This document shows, in pieces, positions 1 through 9,811 of a stretch of DNA of 64,000 nt. Position numbers and translations under genes: made by a program. Numbering within the stretch: position 1 is the first letter of the stretch; each line of letters opens with the position of its first letter. Under the pieces are notes generated by a model. That model was given only the letters and a program-made list of their open reading frames with translations. It searched no databases and was not told where the DNA came from. The stretch lies in assembly GCA_002401695.1 (NCBI GenBank), contig NVTV01000003.1:186001-250000 (forward strand), in the 5' to 3' direction. The DNA is from Alphaproteobacteria bacterium. Lineage in GTDB: Bacteria > Pseudomonadota > Alphaproteobacteria > Micavibrionales > Micavibrionaceae.

Positions 1-251
1 GATTAATCGTAACACAAGCCTTGGTCGCCCGTATTGGTGGCGGTCGTTGTGGTGTTCGTGAATGGATGAAATTCCCTGATGAGGTCAGAGAAAAGCTCAT
101 GGATATGCATTTTACAAAATGGCCAAACGAAATACAAAGAATGCTTCCCCAATATGGGCAAAGCATGGAAAAAACTGCCGCGATAGCATTTGAAGAGGGC
201 GCTATTGACAGACGTGCTTATTTATTGCTTTCATCCAGTACTGGATCATAG
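1..251 (+). CDS. dotB: DotB-like T4BSS ATPase, C-terminal fragment (5' end outside window)
   Basis: The frame is open from the window edge, so this is the last roughly 82 residues of a longer protein. It contains 'ALVARIGGGRCGVRE', which resembles the conserved 'L..R.GGGR...E' block near the end of PilT/DotB-type secretion ATPases. DotB is the cytoplasmic hexameric ATPase that energises Dot/Icm type IVB secretion. The ATP-binding motifs would lie upstream and cannot be checked. An icmT-like gene follows 84 bp downstream on the same strand and other Dot/Icm genes lie further on, which supports DotB over a pilus-retraction PilT. The internal TTG at 21 is not a credible start because the frame continues upstream. 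Confidence 0.7.
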   Translation, partial: LIVTQALVARIGGGRCGVREWMKFPDEVREKLMDMHFTKWPNEIQRMLPQYGQSMEKTAAIAFEEGAIDRRAYLLLSSSTGS

Positions 252-335
252 GATTAATTAAGTTTAATTTAAATTTTATTTTGTAGAATGACTAAGTGGA
301 TTTTATAATCATATAAACCATAAAAGGATAATGCA

Positions 336-632
336 GTGAAAGAGCTCGAGAATATAGAAGCCAAAATGAATTGGCACTGGCGTGACACCATGCGTACCAT
401 ACGTTTCATGGGGTTTGATGCACGTGTTGCATTCCTTGTTCCTGTTTGGCTTGTCTATCTAAGATGGTCCACAATCATCCTATCATTTTTAGTATTCTAC
501 ACCTTTAAGTTCCTTGAAAATAAAGGGCTGACATTTCCCGCCGCTCTACGCGCTCTACGCTGTTGGGTCTTGGGACGCGCACGTCCGGGACAAATTGGCG
601 TCAATGCACATAAATTCATAGATTACGGATAA
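336..632 (+). CDS. icmT: IcmT-like T4BSS protein
   Basis: A 98-residue protein resembling Legionella IcmT (about 86 residues): an N-terminal 'HWRDT..T.RF...DAR' block, one or two hydrophobic segments (about residues 30-60), then 'LENKGLTFPAALRALRCWVLGR'-type sequence. IcmT is a small inner-membrane Dot/Icm component. I chose the GTG at 336 because AAGGA lies about 9 nt upstream; an ATG at 366 would give a shorter protein closer to the usual length. The gene follows the dotB-like fragment on the same strand and is probably co-transcribed with it. Confidence 0.75.
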   Translation: MKELENIEAKMNWHWRDTMRTIRFMGFDARVAFLVPVWLVYLRWSTIILSFLVFYTFKFLENKGLTFPAALRALRCWVLGRARPGQIGVNAHKFIDYG

Positions 633-789
633 TTAGCCCATTGTTTTTATACGAAGGAAGCTGACTTAATGCTTGAATTATAAGCGTTTAGGGGATATTC
701 TCTCATCGATAGGGATAATTATATTTCCTTTAAAAAGAATTTACAGCCTTTTGCGTATAATTCTCTAATGATGTTTAGGAATAAAAGAC

Positions 790-2838
790 ATGTCTTCAAA
801 GTACAACCGCTTTCTGCTCTCTGCTTGCTTGCCTGTTATGGCCATGGCCGTTTGCTTACCGACACCCGTATTTGCCGGCTTTGAATGGACACCGCCCGAA
901 GAGACAGCACCCGCTCCGCTCCCGTTGGAAACATTAGAGCCTACCCCGCCGCAACCCGTTCTGTCTGAACCATTGCCTGCGATGGAAATACCGGAAGACA
1001 CCACAGAACCTGCCATTCAAATCAAAGTTTTGGATGATGACATGGAAATGGACAAGAAGGTCGATGAGGCAATAGAAAACGCAATTGATATGGGCGAACT
1101 TGAGACTGACAAACCCGTAGAAGAGACAATTACAATCGAATTAGAAGATGAAATTGAAGTCATCACAACAGAAATTACCGCTGATGAAAACGTGCCTGCA
1201 ATGGTTGAGCCAACCACAGATGTTGAAATCGACGTCGAGGTTAAAGAGGAAATCAAAGAAGACGTCAGCCAAACGCCACCACAATCAACATCATTATCTA
1301 TCAATCTTTATCCATTGGCAGATGACGCGGAAAAAACATCAGAAACGCAAACACCTATTGTTTTGCCTGCCGATTCAAACAAAGATCTGGATGATCTAAC
1401 CGCAGAAGATGTAAACATCACGGCAACAAAAACACAAACAGCACCGCAAGAAAAAATATTCTGGAATGAAACAGAGACATTCGATGTGATCGAAGGCTTT
1501 GGAAATGACATGCCTTTGGCACTTGCTCTGCGACAAATTGTACCTGCGCAATATGCTTTTTCTTTTGGGAAAGATGTGAACCCCGGGGCATCCATCTCTT
1601 GGACAGGCGGACAACCATGGAACAGCGTTCTTAATACCGCGCTTGCACCTTTGAATATCACGTTCACACTTAATGACAAAAAACTGCTGCTTCGTTCTGC
1701 GGGAACTATGCCTGTTGCAAAGCCCGTCACAGAAAATACACCGCCTCCGGAAAAAATCGGCATGTCAATTGAAGACACGATAGACGATGTGATCGCCGCT
1801 GAACAAGAAGATGTCGTTCTGGACATGCCGAAAACAGAGGACAGCAGCGCAAGTGAAATAATTGTTATTGAAGCCGGCGATACAAACCACGCGCAAAGTG
1901 CGGAAATCTCTACACCTGCACACAATATCAAAAACGATTCTTTGCAAGATGCTATCAACATAACGGCAACCGAAGAAAAAGCCGCCCCTGCGGAAAAAGA
2001 CACCGCAAAGGCAGAGCCGGTTGATATAATAGAGACAGCCAAAGAAGCAGAAACCATCGAAGACATTATCGAACCTCTGGAGCCTATATTAAAAGTAGAC
2101 AACACAGACGATAACATTTCTATTAAACGAAACAGCATACAAGATCCCGGCGAAGTAGAAGCGGCACAACCTGTTCTCGTTAAACCGTCTAAAGCCTCGA
2201 TGCTTTTAGACGAAAAAAAAAATGAAAAAATAGCCTTAAGTGCGAAAACATCGCCAACCAAGGCATCAAGCACGGTTGATTACACCAAAGAAGCCCTGAA
2301 ACAGATCGCTGCACAGAAAATTGTCATACTGGATACACCGGCAGAAAACGCGCCGGAGCAGGTAGAGGCACAGGACGCACCAACAGAACAAATCATTGTT
2401 GAGGAAATTACCGAAGCCACACAAGCGCCGGCAGAAATCACCATTCAAGAAGTTGCCGTATTAGACACGCCTGTTATTACCGAAATTCCGGTGGAAGATT
2501 CTGCTGAACTGGATAAAGTAATGCCTGCGGAAATAACGGCGAAAGATATAAAGACACCATCATCATCTTTTCGCATACAGCCATCTGACACGATTAAAAT
2601 ATGGGAAGCCGGCCGGAAATCCAACCTACAGAAAATACTTCGTCAGTGGAGCGAAAAAGAAAACATAGAATTGGTTTGGAATGCATCTGAAAATTACGTG
2701 CTGGATAAGGATGTTTTCATCAGTGGTACTTTCAAAAATGCGATTGATATACTCTTCTCTAAAGGGGTTAAAAACCCGCCAAAGCATATCTTGGCACAGA
2801 CACCGTCATATAATTTACGCGTCGAAGACAATCAATAA
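790..2838 (+). CDS. Large acidic exported protein with C-terminal TcpQ-like domain
   Basis: A 682-residue protein with a signal peptide (residues 1 to about 29, cleavage near 'PVFA'). About 180 residues of Pro/Glu/Thr-rich low-complexity acidic sequence follow. A folded segment (about 225-305, 'LALRQIVPAQYAFSF') resembles the N-terminal domains of PilN/secretin-like proteins. A second long acidic linker comes next, then a C-terminal domain (about 595-680, 'LQKILRQWSEKENIELVW') of the TcpQ/PilL type. TcpQ-like domains occur in outer-membrane parts of type IV pili and IncI/Dot-type conjugation systems. I infer a periplasmic protein spanning the cell wall that contacts the DotC/DotD/DotH core. 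A TATAAT at 756-761 may be its -10, but no good -35 is visible. It ends at a bidirectional terminator facing flgL. Confidence 0.6.
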   Translation: MSSKYNRFLLSACLPVMAMAVCLPTPVFAGFEWTPPEETAPAPLPLETLEPTPPQPVLSEPLPAMEIPEDTTEPAIQIKVLDDDMEMDKKVDEAIENAIDMGELETDKPVEETITIELEDEIEVITTEITADENVPAMVEPTTDVEIDVEVKEEIKEDVSQTPPQSTSLSINLYPLADDAEKTSETQTPIVLPADSNKDLDDLTAEDVNITATKTQTAPQEKIFWNETETFDVIEGFGNDMPLALALRQIVPAQYAFSFGKDVNPGASISWTGGQPWNSVLNTALAPLNITFTLNDKKLLLRSAGTMPVAKPVTENTPPPEKIGMSIEDTIDDVIAAEQEDVVLDMPKTEDSSASEIIVIEAGDTNHAQSAEISTPAHNIKNDSLQDAINITATEEKAAPAEKDTAKAEPVDIIETAKEAETIEDIIEPLEPILKVDNTDDNISIKRNSIQDPGEVEAAQPVLVKPSKASMLLDEKKNEKIALSAKTSPTKASSTVDYTKEALKQIAAQKIVILDTPAENAPEQVEAQDAPTEQIIVEEITEATQAPAEITIQEVAVLDTPVITEIPVEDSAELDKVMPAEITAKDIKTPSSSFRIQPSDTIKIWEAGRKSNLQKILRQWSEKENIELVWNASENYVLDKDVFISGTFKNAIDILFSKGVKNPPKHILAQTPSYNLRVEDNQ

Positions 2839-2848
2839 ACAGGCAAAT

Positions 2849-2877
2849 AAAAAAGCGACAAAACCTGTCGCTTTTTA
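2849..2877. terminator. Bidirectional intrinsic terminator between the tcpQ-like gene and flgL
   Basis: The arms AAAAAGCGACA (2850-2860) and TGTCGCTTTTT (2866-2876) form a perfect 11-bp stem around a 5-nt loop. The A/T flanks give a U-run in both directions. It lies between two convergent genes, so it probably ends both transcripts. Confidence 0.8.
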
Positions 2878-2903
2878 CAATACACCCCAAGCATAGAAAC
2901 GGC

Positions 2904-4097
2904 CTATAAGAACCGCACCAAGCTAAGCCCTTGGGTCAATGCGGTTACGCTATACGAGGCCTCCAACTGGGTTTGCAATGTGATTAACCGCACGGAAACC
3001 TCATTAGCGTCAACGTCCTCGACACTGCTGACCGTATTTAACAATAAGTTCTTTTGATTAACATGCGACTGCTTCGTTTCATTCATTTGTGCACGCACAG
3101 TTTCCATACGAAAACGAATTTGATCAACCTCATCAATTGATTCTGAAACAATCTTAACCATCGCATCAAAAAGTTGATAAAAATTGGCCTGTTGCTCTTC
3201 CGCTGTGCCGCCCGGTGCACCATTTGCATCCACGACCCCTGGATAGACACCGTTTTCATATACATCAACAACAGGTGGCAAATTATCATTCTTCATCACG
3301 GCCAGCGCAACCATCATATTTCTTAAACTATTTTCATTCGCCAAAGTTGTATATTTGAATTCTGAATTATCATCCACACGCACAAAGACATTACCCGCTG
3401 TCTCGTTGCTTAAAGAAGATGAAAAGCCAATAACACTGTCTGTCAACGCGTTAGGATTTCCCGCCAAAGCCGTTCCATCTGTGATATCCGCAATCAATTC
3501 ATCCGTTGTAATTGTACCATTTTTCCAACTGACAATAAGTGTATTGAGAGAAGCCTCCAACGTGCCGGTATCCGAGAACGGCTTTTGCGAACTATCTGCG
3601 CCGGCTAATAAATAACGATCACCTTCCTGCGTGTTCAAAAGCTCACCCAAAAAGCCGAATAGATTCTCTGCATGATCAAAGACTGCTTTTAAATCCGCAT
3701 CAACGTTGGCAGATGTATTCCCAAAAATTGTATCTTCAATCTCCGTCGTTGCGGGATCATCATAGCGAACATCTTGCCCTGTCTGATGCGATCCTTGCTG
3801 CACCAGGCCAATCAAAGTCGATGAAAAATTTCTTGATTGCTCCTGAAATTCCGAAATAGATGTCAGAGTAAGGGCTATCGTGGTATCTGCCCGCGTAATA
3901 TTCTCCATATACACAGAGATAGAAGATATTTCAGTGCGCGAACGCACAGAGGTTAAAGCATCCGTACCCAAACCGGAATAAAATTGCGTCTTCTTTCCGG
4001 TGGCTAATTGTCCTGATAATTTAGAAAATAATATCTGCTGAGAGTTCAAATGCTCAATTTGCCTTAAAGCCTGTCCCAATGTTGATATACCTGTCAT
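2904..4097 (-). CDS. flgL: Flagellar hook-filament junction protein FlgL
   Basis: A 397-residue protein of the flagellin/FlgL family. The N-terminal helix region (about 1-130, starting 'MTGISTLGQALRQIEHLN') and the C-terminal helix region ('LITLQTQLEASYSVTALTQGL') form the coiled coil that polymerises at the hook-filament junction. It is exported by the flagellar type III apparatus, and no signal peptide is present, as expected. It lies 25 bp downstream of flgK in the usual flgK-flgL order. What is unusual is the location: the pair sits inside a Dot/Icm locus, downstream of five tandem exported-protein genes on the same strand. The chromosomal flagellin genes are not in the window. Confidence 0.85.
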   Translation of the reverse strand: MTGISTLGQALRQIEHLNSQQILFSKLSGQLATGKKTQFYSGLGTDALTSVRSRTEISSISVYMENITRADTTIALTLTSISEFQEQSRNFSSTLIGLVQQGSHQTGQDVRYDDPATTEIEDTIFGNTSANVDADLKAVFDHAENLFGFLGELLNTQEGDRYLLAGADSSQKPFSDTGTLEASLNTLIVSWKNGTITTDELIADITDGTALAGNPNALTDSVIGFSSSLSNETAGNVFVRVDDNSEFKYTTLANENSLRNMMVALAVMKNDNLPPVVDVYENGVYPGVVDANGAPGGTAEEQQANFYQLFDAMVKIVSESIDEVDQIRFRMETVRAQMNETKQSHVNQKNLLLNTVSSVEDVDANEVSVRLITLQTQLEASYSVTALTQGLSLVRFL

Positions 4098-4122
4098 GTC
4101 ATACTCCTCTTTTTAATAATGC

Positions 4123-6519
4123 TTATACGATACTCATTAATTCTTGGAAAATTTCCTGAACAACGGTGATAATGCGCGCCGACGCAGAATATGCCGTTTG
4201 CAAAACAATAAGATTTCCAAGCTCTTCATCAATATTCACGCCTGACTCATCAAGCAATTGCTGATGCAGTAAATTTTGCAGCGTACTTTCATCCGTACGA
4301 CGAGCATTAATCAGTGCCAATTCCTGTGAAATTTCATTAATAATTTTTTGCGCATAATCATTCAATGATATGGACGCGGAAATCTCTGTGCCTGTCGTCA
4401 CGGAAGGCCCTAACAGTTCAGAACGAAAAGCCACAAACACGCCGCTGCCCACCTCTGTTTCCGATTGATATCCAACATCTATGATCGGGGTTAGATCTTC
4501 AATCGCACCACCACCCAAAACCTGATATGTCCCGAATAAAGACTGCGATATATTAACCCCGTTATCCAAAGAGGTTCGACCGGCCGCCGTCCCGCCAAGC
4601 GCCGCACCATTTGTTACAAAAGGGCCACCAATAATGGTGATGTCACCACCGAAATCCGGATTAAGAAAGTCGCCACCCGGACGCAAAGATAAAAAACCAT
4701 CAGTATCAATTTGCGCCGCCAATCCATCCACCGCATTTAATTTTGCCAGCAGCTCCACTTCCGTATCTGTTGGCACAATCGTAATGCGAACGGCATTATT
4801 ATTCCCGACCTTCACATCAAAATACGGGTCTTGTGCCTCCGACAAAGAAACTGCAATGCCCAAAAAGGCAAAGCCTTGATCCGACATAGGCTCAACGCCG
4901 CTATTCACAATTTCAATATTACCCGTACTTTCAATGACCAATTCGCCATTTGTTCCAATAGAAACAGATGCGTTAAATCCAGTAACAGCCGCCGCCCAAT
5001 CAGGATCCGCAATGATGTGATCAACCAAATCTTGCGCCGCGCTTGTTCCTGTTGAAACAACTGTCCTTAAATCAATCTCAATATCATAAGGACCACCACC
5101 AAAATCAGGATCGTCAAAGCGCAGGATAAATGTATCTGTTTCCGTTGCGCCTGATCCAAAAACACTTGTACCGCCCGCCGTGACAATATCGGCGATGCTG
5201 GCATAATTGCTTAAGCTAACACCACTGGAGACTTTATTTGTAGAGGATACCCCCAACCAGTCCTGCAACGTCGTACCGCCCGTTGCAGCGGCGCGGATAT
5301 CAACAGAAGTTGCCGCATCCAGATTTGCCGCCATCTGATATTCAGTGCTGCTGAATGTATATTCAATAACGCGGCGAATAATATCATTCGCCCCACTTTG
5401 CAACACGCCACCATATGTCCCCGTTTGCAATAAGGAGTGATCTTGAATGATCGCATCATTAACCTGAATATGGGCCCCGAACCCGACATATTCAACAGAT
5501 ACTACAGGATCTGTTGACGAGTCAGGGGGGCTATCAGAGGGCACTGTGCCGGTTTGGTCAGTAAATAAACGCAAGCCCTGCGCTTCAAAACGCAACGCCA
5601 ATTTATGCGCAAGTTCATCCAGTTGCGCCGTTTGTTTCGGGAATATCTGATCACGAAGCTCTATCAAGCCACCCAACCTGCCACCTATATTACTCTCGGT
5701 AATGTCGATCGCGTGTGGATTGTCTGTGGGATCACCAACAAATATCCCTGCCGCTGATAAAGGATAGGAAACAGACGCAGATAAAGGCGCAGGATTGAAA
5801 TACAACTCGACAGCCTGTTCCGCGGCAAGTTCCACACCTTCTGAGGTTTGGACAACCAAAACACCATCGCCTCGTGAAAAAACGGTAATATCAATCAATT
5901 CTGCAAGACGATTAACGGCCTGATCCCGCACATCTTCTATTGCCGCAGTTGTACGGCTGGCCGCGCGGGCAAAGCGCGCTTGGGTATTATAATCCGCCAC
6001 TTGATCCAATAAATCATTAATGCTCTGCACAACAGTGGTGGCTTCGCTTTGTGAATCATTACGAAGAGCAGAATAGTAATCGGCTAAATCATTCATTTTT
6101 CTGGCAGTGTCTTGCGCCTGATCGACAACATCGGTCAATAGAAACTGATCATCAGGGGAATTCGCCAAGGCAGCAAACGCATCTTGTAATTTTGAAACCT
6201 CCCCCGCGACAGATACATTCGCAGCTGGCGCGCCGTGGAACTGATCCACACGGTTTAAATATGTGGATTTAACATCAAAAAAGCTGACCGCGCTGACTTG
6301 TGTCCATAAATCACGTTCCAGACGTAAATCAACATTACGCACGACCGTTTCACTAAGAACACCGATTGCACGACCATTAACAATCTGTGATGTCTGAGGC
6401 AATATTTTCCGAGTATAGCCTTCCGTGCCTACATTGGCCACGTTATTGGCAATGACGTCTATTTGCTGCTGGCTAACCCGCAGCCCTGAAAGTGCTGCAC
6501 TTAAACTGGAAAGTCCCAT
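4123..6519 (-). CDS. flgK: Flagellar hook-associated protein FlgK (HAP1)
   Basis: A 798-residue protein with the conserved rod/hook N-terminus ('ALSGLRVSQQQIDVIANNVA', about residues 9-28, followed by 'NVGTEGYTRK') and the matching C-terminal helix ('ELGNLIVLQTAYSASARII'). FlgK is the first junction protein between hook and filament. It is considerably longer than the roughly 550-residue enteric protein. The extra length is in the middle (about 280-690), which is rich in Gly/Thr/Asp and presumably forms surface-exposed domains. The upstream gene ends 97 bp before the start, so co-transcription with the five-gene array is possible but not shown. Confidence 0.9.
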   Translation of the reverse strand: MGLSSLSAALSGLRVSQQQIDVIANNVANVGTEGYTRKILPQTSQIVNGRAIGVLSETVVRNVDLRLERDLWTQVSAVSFFDVKSTYLNRVDQFHGAPAANVSVAGEVSKLQDAFAALANSPDDQFLLTDVVDQAQDTARKMNDLADYYSALRNDSQSEATTVVQSINDLLDQVADYNTQARFARAASRTTAAIEDVRDQAVNRLAELIDITVFSRGDGVLVVQTSEGVELAAEQAVELYFNPAPLSASVSYPLSAAGIFVGDPTDNPHAIDITESNIGGRLGGLIELRDQIFPKQTAQLDELAHKLALRFEAQGLRLFTDQTGTVPSDSPPDSSTDPVVSVEYVGFGAHIQVNDAIIQDHSLLQTGTYGGVLQSGANDIIRRVIEYTFSSTEYQMAANLDAATSVDIRAAATGGTTLQDWLGVSSTNKVSSGVSLSNYASIADIVTAGGTSVFGSGATETDTFILRFDDPDFGGGPYDIEIDLRTVVSTGTSAAQDLVDHIIADPDWAAAVTGFNASVSIGTNGELVIESTGNIEIVNSGVEPMSDQGFAFLGIAVSLSEAQDPYFDVKVGNNNAVRITIVPTDTEVELLAKLNAVDGLAAQIDTDGFLSLRPGGDFLNPDFGGDITIIGGPFVTNGAALGGTAAGRTSLDNGVNISQSLFGTYQVLGGGAIEDLTPIIDVGYQSETEVGSGVFVAFRSELLGPSVTTGTEISASISLNDYAQKIINEISQELALINARRTDESTLQNLLHQQLLDESGVNIDEELGNLIVLQTAYSASARIITVVQEIFQELMSIV

Positions 6520-6616
6520 ATTTCTTCCTTGCTATACCGTAATCATAAAACCCGCTTTTTGTGGGTTAAATACGATACATGCAAAGATAATGCCAATAAT
6601 CATCAGAAGCGGAAAT

Positions 6617-8455
6617 TTAGTTCAATCTTTCTTGAATTTGCTGCATGCCCTCATACATCGTCGAACTTACATTTTCAACATGCTTGGCAAGACCTTCCTC
6701 TATCAATAGAGAGGTTAGCATTTCACGACGCAACAGAGATTCGAAACGATCCCTTTGATGCATAAGGGTAATCGCATCAATGGATGCCCCGATACGATCC
6801 ACATTAGCTGGCTTATCATAAAGATTCGTATAGAAGTTAGGATGCTGATAAATCTTTTTCGTCAGAACTTCCATTTGCGCGTAATAGCTGGGCCGAACCC
6901 CCAACACGCTTTCTATTTCATCATCCGTGTCACCGCTGCCGTTCTCATCTACAATACCAAACTCACGAAGCATCGCCTTCATATATGCCCAACCGGCATC
7001 TTCTGTCAAAATAGGTGGTGTAACCCTAATTATTTGAGAAGGCACAGGCGGCGAAGTGACCGTTGCCGTTGTTGGTTGTCCTACAGGAGCACTGGATTTC
7101 ATACCAACAATATTGAGGAAAGAGCTATGCGCAACATTCATTTTTGCAGCAAAACTTCTAGAATCAAAATGCGCGCGTACATCATTATCCATGATCTCTT
7201 TATTCGGCATTTCAAAAACATTTGGAAAATACAAATTCTTTGCAAGCGCAACAATATCTGCCTCGTCATCAACCAAATCATTATCGGCTGTTCCGAGTGT
7301 TGCGCCATCAGCAAAATCAATATCTATAGTCAATCGATTACCAATCATTCTGGCATAATCCACGTCTTTATTAAACCGTGAACGCTGTGCTACTGTTTTC
7401 CCTGCTGTGCCACGCGGACAAATGCCGGAGGCGGCACCGTCATTGTCTCTCGGATCACAATAATATTCAGCATAGCTAAATAACTCAGAAAATTGATTTT
7501 CTCTAGGGCCATGGTCAGCACTATTACCGGTGCTTGCCAAATATTGATTCATCAAAATTCTATTCAATGCATGCTTGTTAAGCTCGGCCTTGGATTCAGT
7601 ATGCGCAATACTGCGCATAAACGTTCCGATACGACACATTTGCTCGCTCGGTTGATAATCCTTATGCGCACGTGCGCGTAATTCCTGATGCTTTCTTTGG
7701 GTTTTCAGTTGCGCTCGGGCATCAAAAAACATACCAATCATCTCTGTTTGCATCACCATAATAACGGTGAGCTCTTCCGCCATTTCACGTAAAGCCCAGC
7801 TATATCTTCTGCGAACATCAGATCTATTAGAGCCGCTAAGACTCCCGAGGACAACGTCAACTTTGCCCGATCCAAGGCGATTAAAATCACTGTCGATTCC
7901 TGCGCTTTGAAATGCTAGTTCGACTTGCCCGCTATATTCAGGCGCGGTGCTGTCACCTTCTTGATTATTATTAATTGAATCCGAGGCAAATAATCCGGCC
8001 CAATCTGCGGTTAAATGTTCAATACTGTTATTATTCTTAATAAGAATATCGGAAAATTCGCTCACACCGGATCCGGATACCGAAATATTACCTGTATCAC
8101 GATTCAATCCTAGAAATAAATCCAGCGTTTCAGCATAATTCTCTTCCTCACTAAGATCTCCTTTAGATTCTAAATGAAGACGATAGTTCAATAATCCAGT
8201 ATCTTCCTGAATGATCGGTAATTTTAGCTCACCATCCTCGCCTAGAGTTTCCCGTCCCCTTTCGACAACGACATCTCCGGCAAGAATTTCATAGGAAACA
8301 TGCGTTCCCGCAACAAAGTCACTCAAAATAACAGCAGAGTGCGATTGGCCGGAAAAGATCCCCGCATTACTCAAGGAGAAAACCCCCAAAGCAGCCAATG
8401 GCGCACAAGCACAAGCGGCCAAAAGTAAAGTTTTGCGTTTATATTTCTTCATCAT
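6617..8455 (-). CDS. Exported paralogue 1 of five (array member with N-terminal insertion)
   Basis: A 612-residue protein of unknown function and the most divergent of the five tandem paralogues. It has a signal peptide (about 1-32), then about 190 residues absent from the others and rich in Ser/Asp/Gly (about 35-220), then the shared core. Core motifs are 'MIGMFFDARAQLKTQR', 'HKDYQPSEQMCRIGT', a 'CDPRDN...C' block followed by 'RFNKDVDYAR', and near the C-terminus 'PSYYAQMEVLTKKIYQHP' with 'FYTNLYDKPANV'. It lacks the Cys pair that follows the signal peptide in its four relatives. The start lies 9 bp after the stop of the preceding paralogue, so it is probably in the same operon. I infer an extracytoplasmic protein linked to the surrounding secretion locus. 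A flagellar role is the main alternative because flgK follows. Confidence 0.75.
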   Translation of the reverse strand: MMKKYKRKTLLLAACACAPLAALGVFSLSNAGIFSGQSHSAVILSDFVAGTHVSYEILAGDVVVERGRETLGEDGELKLPIIQEDTGLLNYRLHLESKGDLSEEENYAETLDLFLGLNRDTGNISVSGSGVSEFSDILIKNNNSIEHLTADWAGLFASDSINNNQEGDSTAPEYSGQVELAFQSAGIDSDFNRLGSGKVDVVLGSLSGSNRSDVRRRYSWALREMAEELTVIMVMQTEMIGMFFDARAQLKTQRKHQELRARAHKDYQPSEQMCRIGTFMRSIAHTESKAELNKHALNRILMNQYLASTGNSADHGPRENQFSELFSYAEYYCDPRDNDGAASGICPRGTAGKTVAQRSRFNKDVDYARMIGNRLTIDIDFADGATLGTADNDLVDDEADIVALAKNLYFPNVFEMPNKEIMDNDVRAHFDSRSFAAKMNVAHSSFLNIVGMKSSAPVGQPTTATVTSPPVPSQIIRVTPPILTEDAGWAYMKAMLREFGIVDENGSGDTDDEIESVLGVRPSYYAQMEVLTKKIYQHPNFYTNLYDKPANVDRIGASIDAITLMHQRDRFESLLRREMLTSLLIEEGLAKHVENVSSTMYEGMQQIQERLN

Positions 8456-8464
8456 AAACCCCTT

Positions 8465-9811
8465 CTAATCGCCCTTCTGTTCATTAAGTGACCGAATATC
8501 ATCTTCAACTTTCCTTTGCAGTTGTTCTACTGATAATTCCAGCAGAACAGACAAAGATGCTTCGGTGCGTAAATTACTTTTGAACAAATCAAATTTCTGC
8601 ATCAGAGCAATGGCTTGCATCGCAACGCCCTTACGTTCAACATTCGCAGGCTTATCATACAAATTTGTGTAAAATAGCGGCGATTGATAGGCCTTTTTCG
8701 TCAGAATCTCCATTTGCGCATAATAACTTGGATTTTCACCAACAAATACATTTATATCCCCTGCAGGCATACCAAGCTCTTCCAGATACGAAACAATAAA
8801 TTCTTTTGATCCAACCGTTCCTTCTGTCTTCATCGCAATAATTGCATTAAAGCTGTTTTCAGCAACTTTAGTTTTTGCAACAACGGCGCGCATATCCAAA
8901 TAGGCCTTCTGAATATCACTAACACGATTTTTATTTTGAAGAGCATTTGTATCCGCCGTATCAAAACTCTCAAAACCATAAAGGTTATTAGACAAGGCAA
9001 ATATTTCTTCCTCAAGCTCTGAAGCCGCACCGCCAACACTTAGGTTGACTTCAATCGTCCACGGATCTTCAAAAGTTCTTTGGAAATCAATGTCCTTATT
9101 AAATCGGCTTTTCTCCGCGGCAGTAGGTGTTGCATCAGCGCAAATGAAACTCAAACTATTATTATTGTCAAAGGGATCACAGAACTTACCTTTGAAAGCA
9201 TTCAATCTAATACTAACGTCGGCCTTCGATCCACCAGATCCACCTGTACCGCTGTTACCAAAGAATCTATCCAACGACCTTTCACTTAAGACAAGCGCAT
9301 TCACTTCTCCTAAACGCTCTGATGCTGCCAAACTTTTTATACGTGTGCCAAACTCACACATACCAATGCTTGGCTGATAATCTTTATTCGCACGCGCATG
9401 AAGCTTTTGCAATAAACGCTGTGTTTCCATTTGTTCTTTGGCATCAATAAACATGCCAATCATCATGACCTGTTGGGTACCGACCCCGCCTAACTGATTT
9501 CCCATTTGTATAAATAAGGGAAGCATATACCGCTGCCAATACGTAAAATCAAACCAGACAAGTTGATGCTCTAGTTCTAATTTATAGAATAGATGGGCAT
9601 TAATCAGTATCAGATCCGTAATCCACCCCTGTATATCAGCCGACTCCGTTTCATTTAAACAGTTACAGCCGGTGCCAGGGCAACACGTCGCAGCAGCGTC
9701 TTTGGGTGGGACACTCAACATCATTGCAGAGAGAAATACAGCAACGAGCACTGCACACAATGCAATCTTCAAACCTATATATTTTCTAAAAAACCGTTTC
9801 ATATTATTCAT
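8465..9811 (-). CDS. Exported paralogue 2 of five
   Basis: A 448-residue protein with a positively charged N-terminus and signal peptide (about 1-42). A Cys cluster follows immediately (C43, C44, C49, C51). Shared blocks are 'MIGMFIDAKEQMETQRLL' and 'NKDYQPSIGMCEFGT' (about 117-156), 'CDPFDN' and 'RFNKDIDF' (211-243), 'KAYLDMRAVVAKTKVAENSF' (302-321), and 'NPSYYAQMEILTKKAYQSP' plus 'FYTNLYDKPANVERK' (360-394). The C-terminus is helical and probably coiled coil. Its closest relative in the array is paralogue 3. The start overlaps the stop of paralogue 3 by 8 bp, indicating translational coupling. No enzymatic motif is visible. I infer a structural or secreted exported protein. Confidence 0.78.
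   Translation of the reverse strand: MNNMKRFFRKYIGLKIALCAVLVAVFLSAMMLSVPPKDAAATCCPGTGCNCLNETESADIQGWITDLILINAHLFYKLELEHQLVWFDFTYWQRYMLPLFIQMGNQLGGVGTQQVMMIGMFIDAKEQMETQRLLQKLHARANKDYQPSIGMCEFGTRIKSLAASERLGEVNALVLSERSLDRFFGNSGTGGSGGSKADVSIRLNAFKGKFCDPFDNNNSLSFICADATPTAAEKSRFNKDIDFQRTFEDPWTIEVNLSVGGAASELEEEIFALSNNLYGFESFDTADTNALQNKNRVSDIQKAYLDMRAVVAKTKVAENSFNAIIAMKTEGTVGSKEFIVSYLEELGMPAGDINVFVGENPSYYAQMEILTKKAYQSPLFYTNLYDKPANVERKGVAMQAIALMQKFDLFKSNLRTEASLSVLLELSVEQLQRKVEDDIRSLNEQKGD

Noticed and set aside
1308-2273. A 321-residue open frame antisense to the tcpQ-like gene
   Set aside because: It arises because the acidic low-complexity coding sequence has few stops on the other strand. It has Ser/Val-rich composition, no ribosome site, and no motif, while the plus frame has a signal peptide and a recognisable C-terminal domain.
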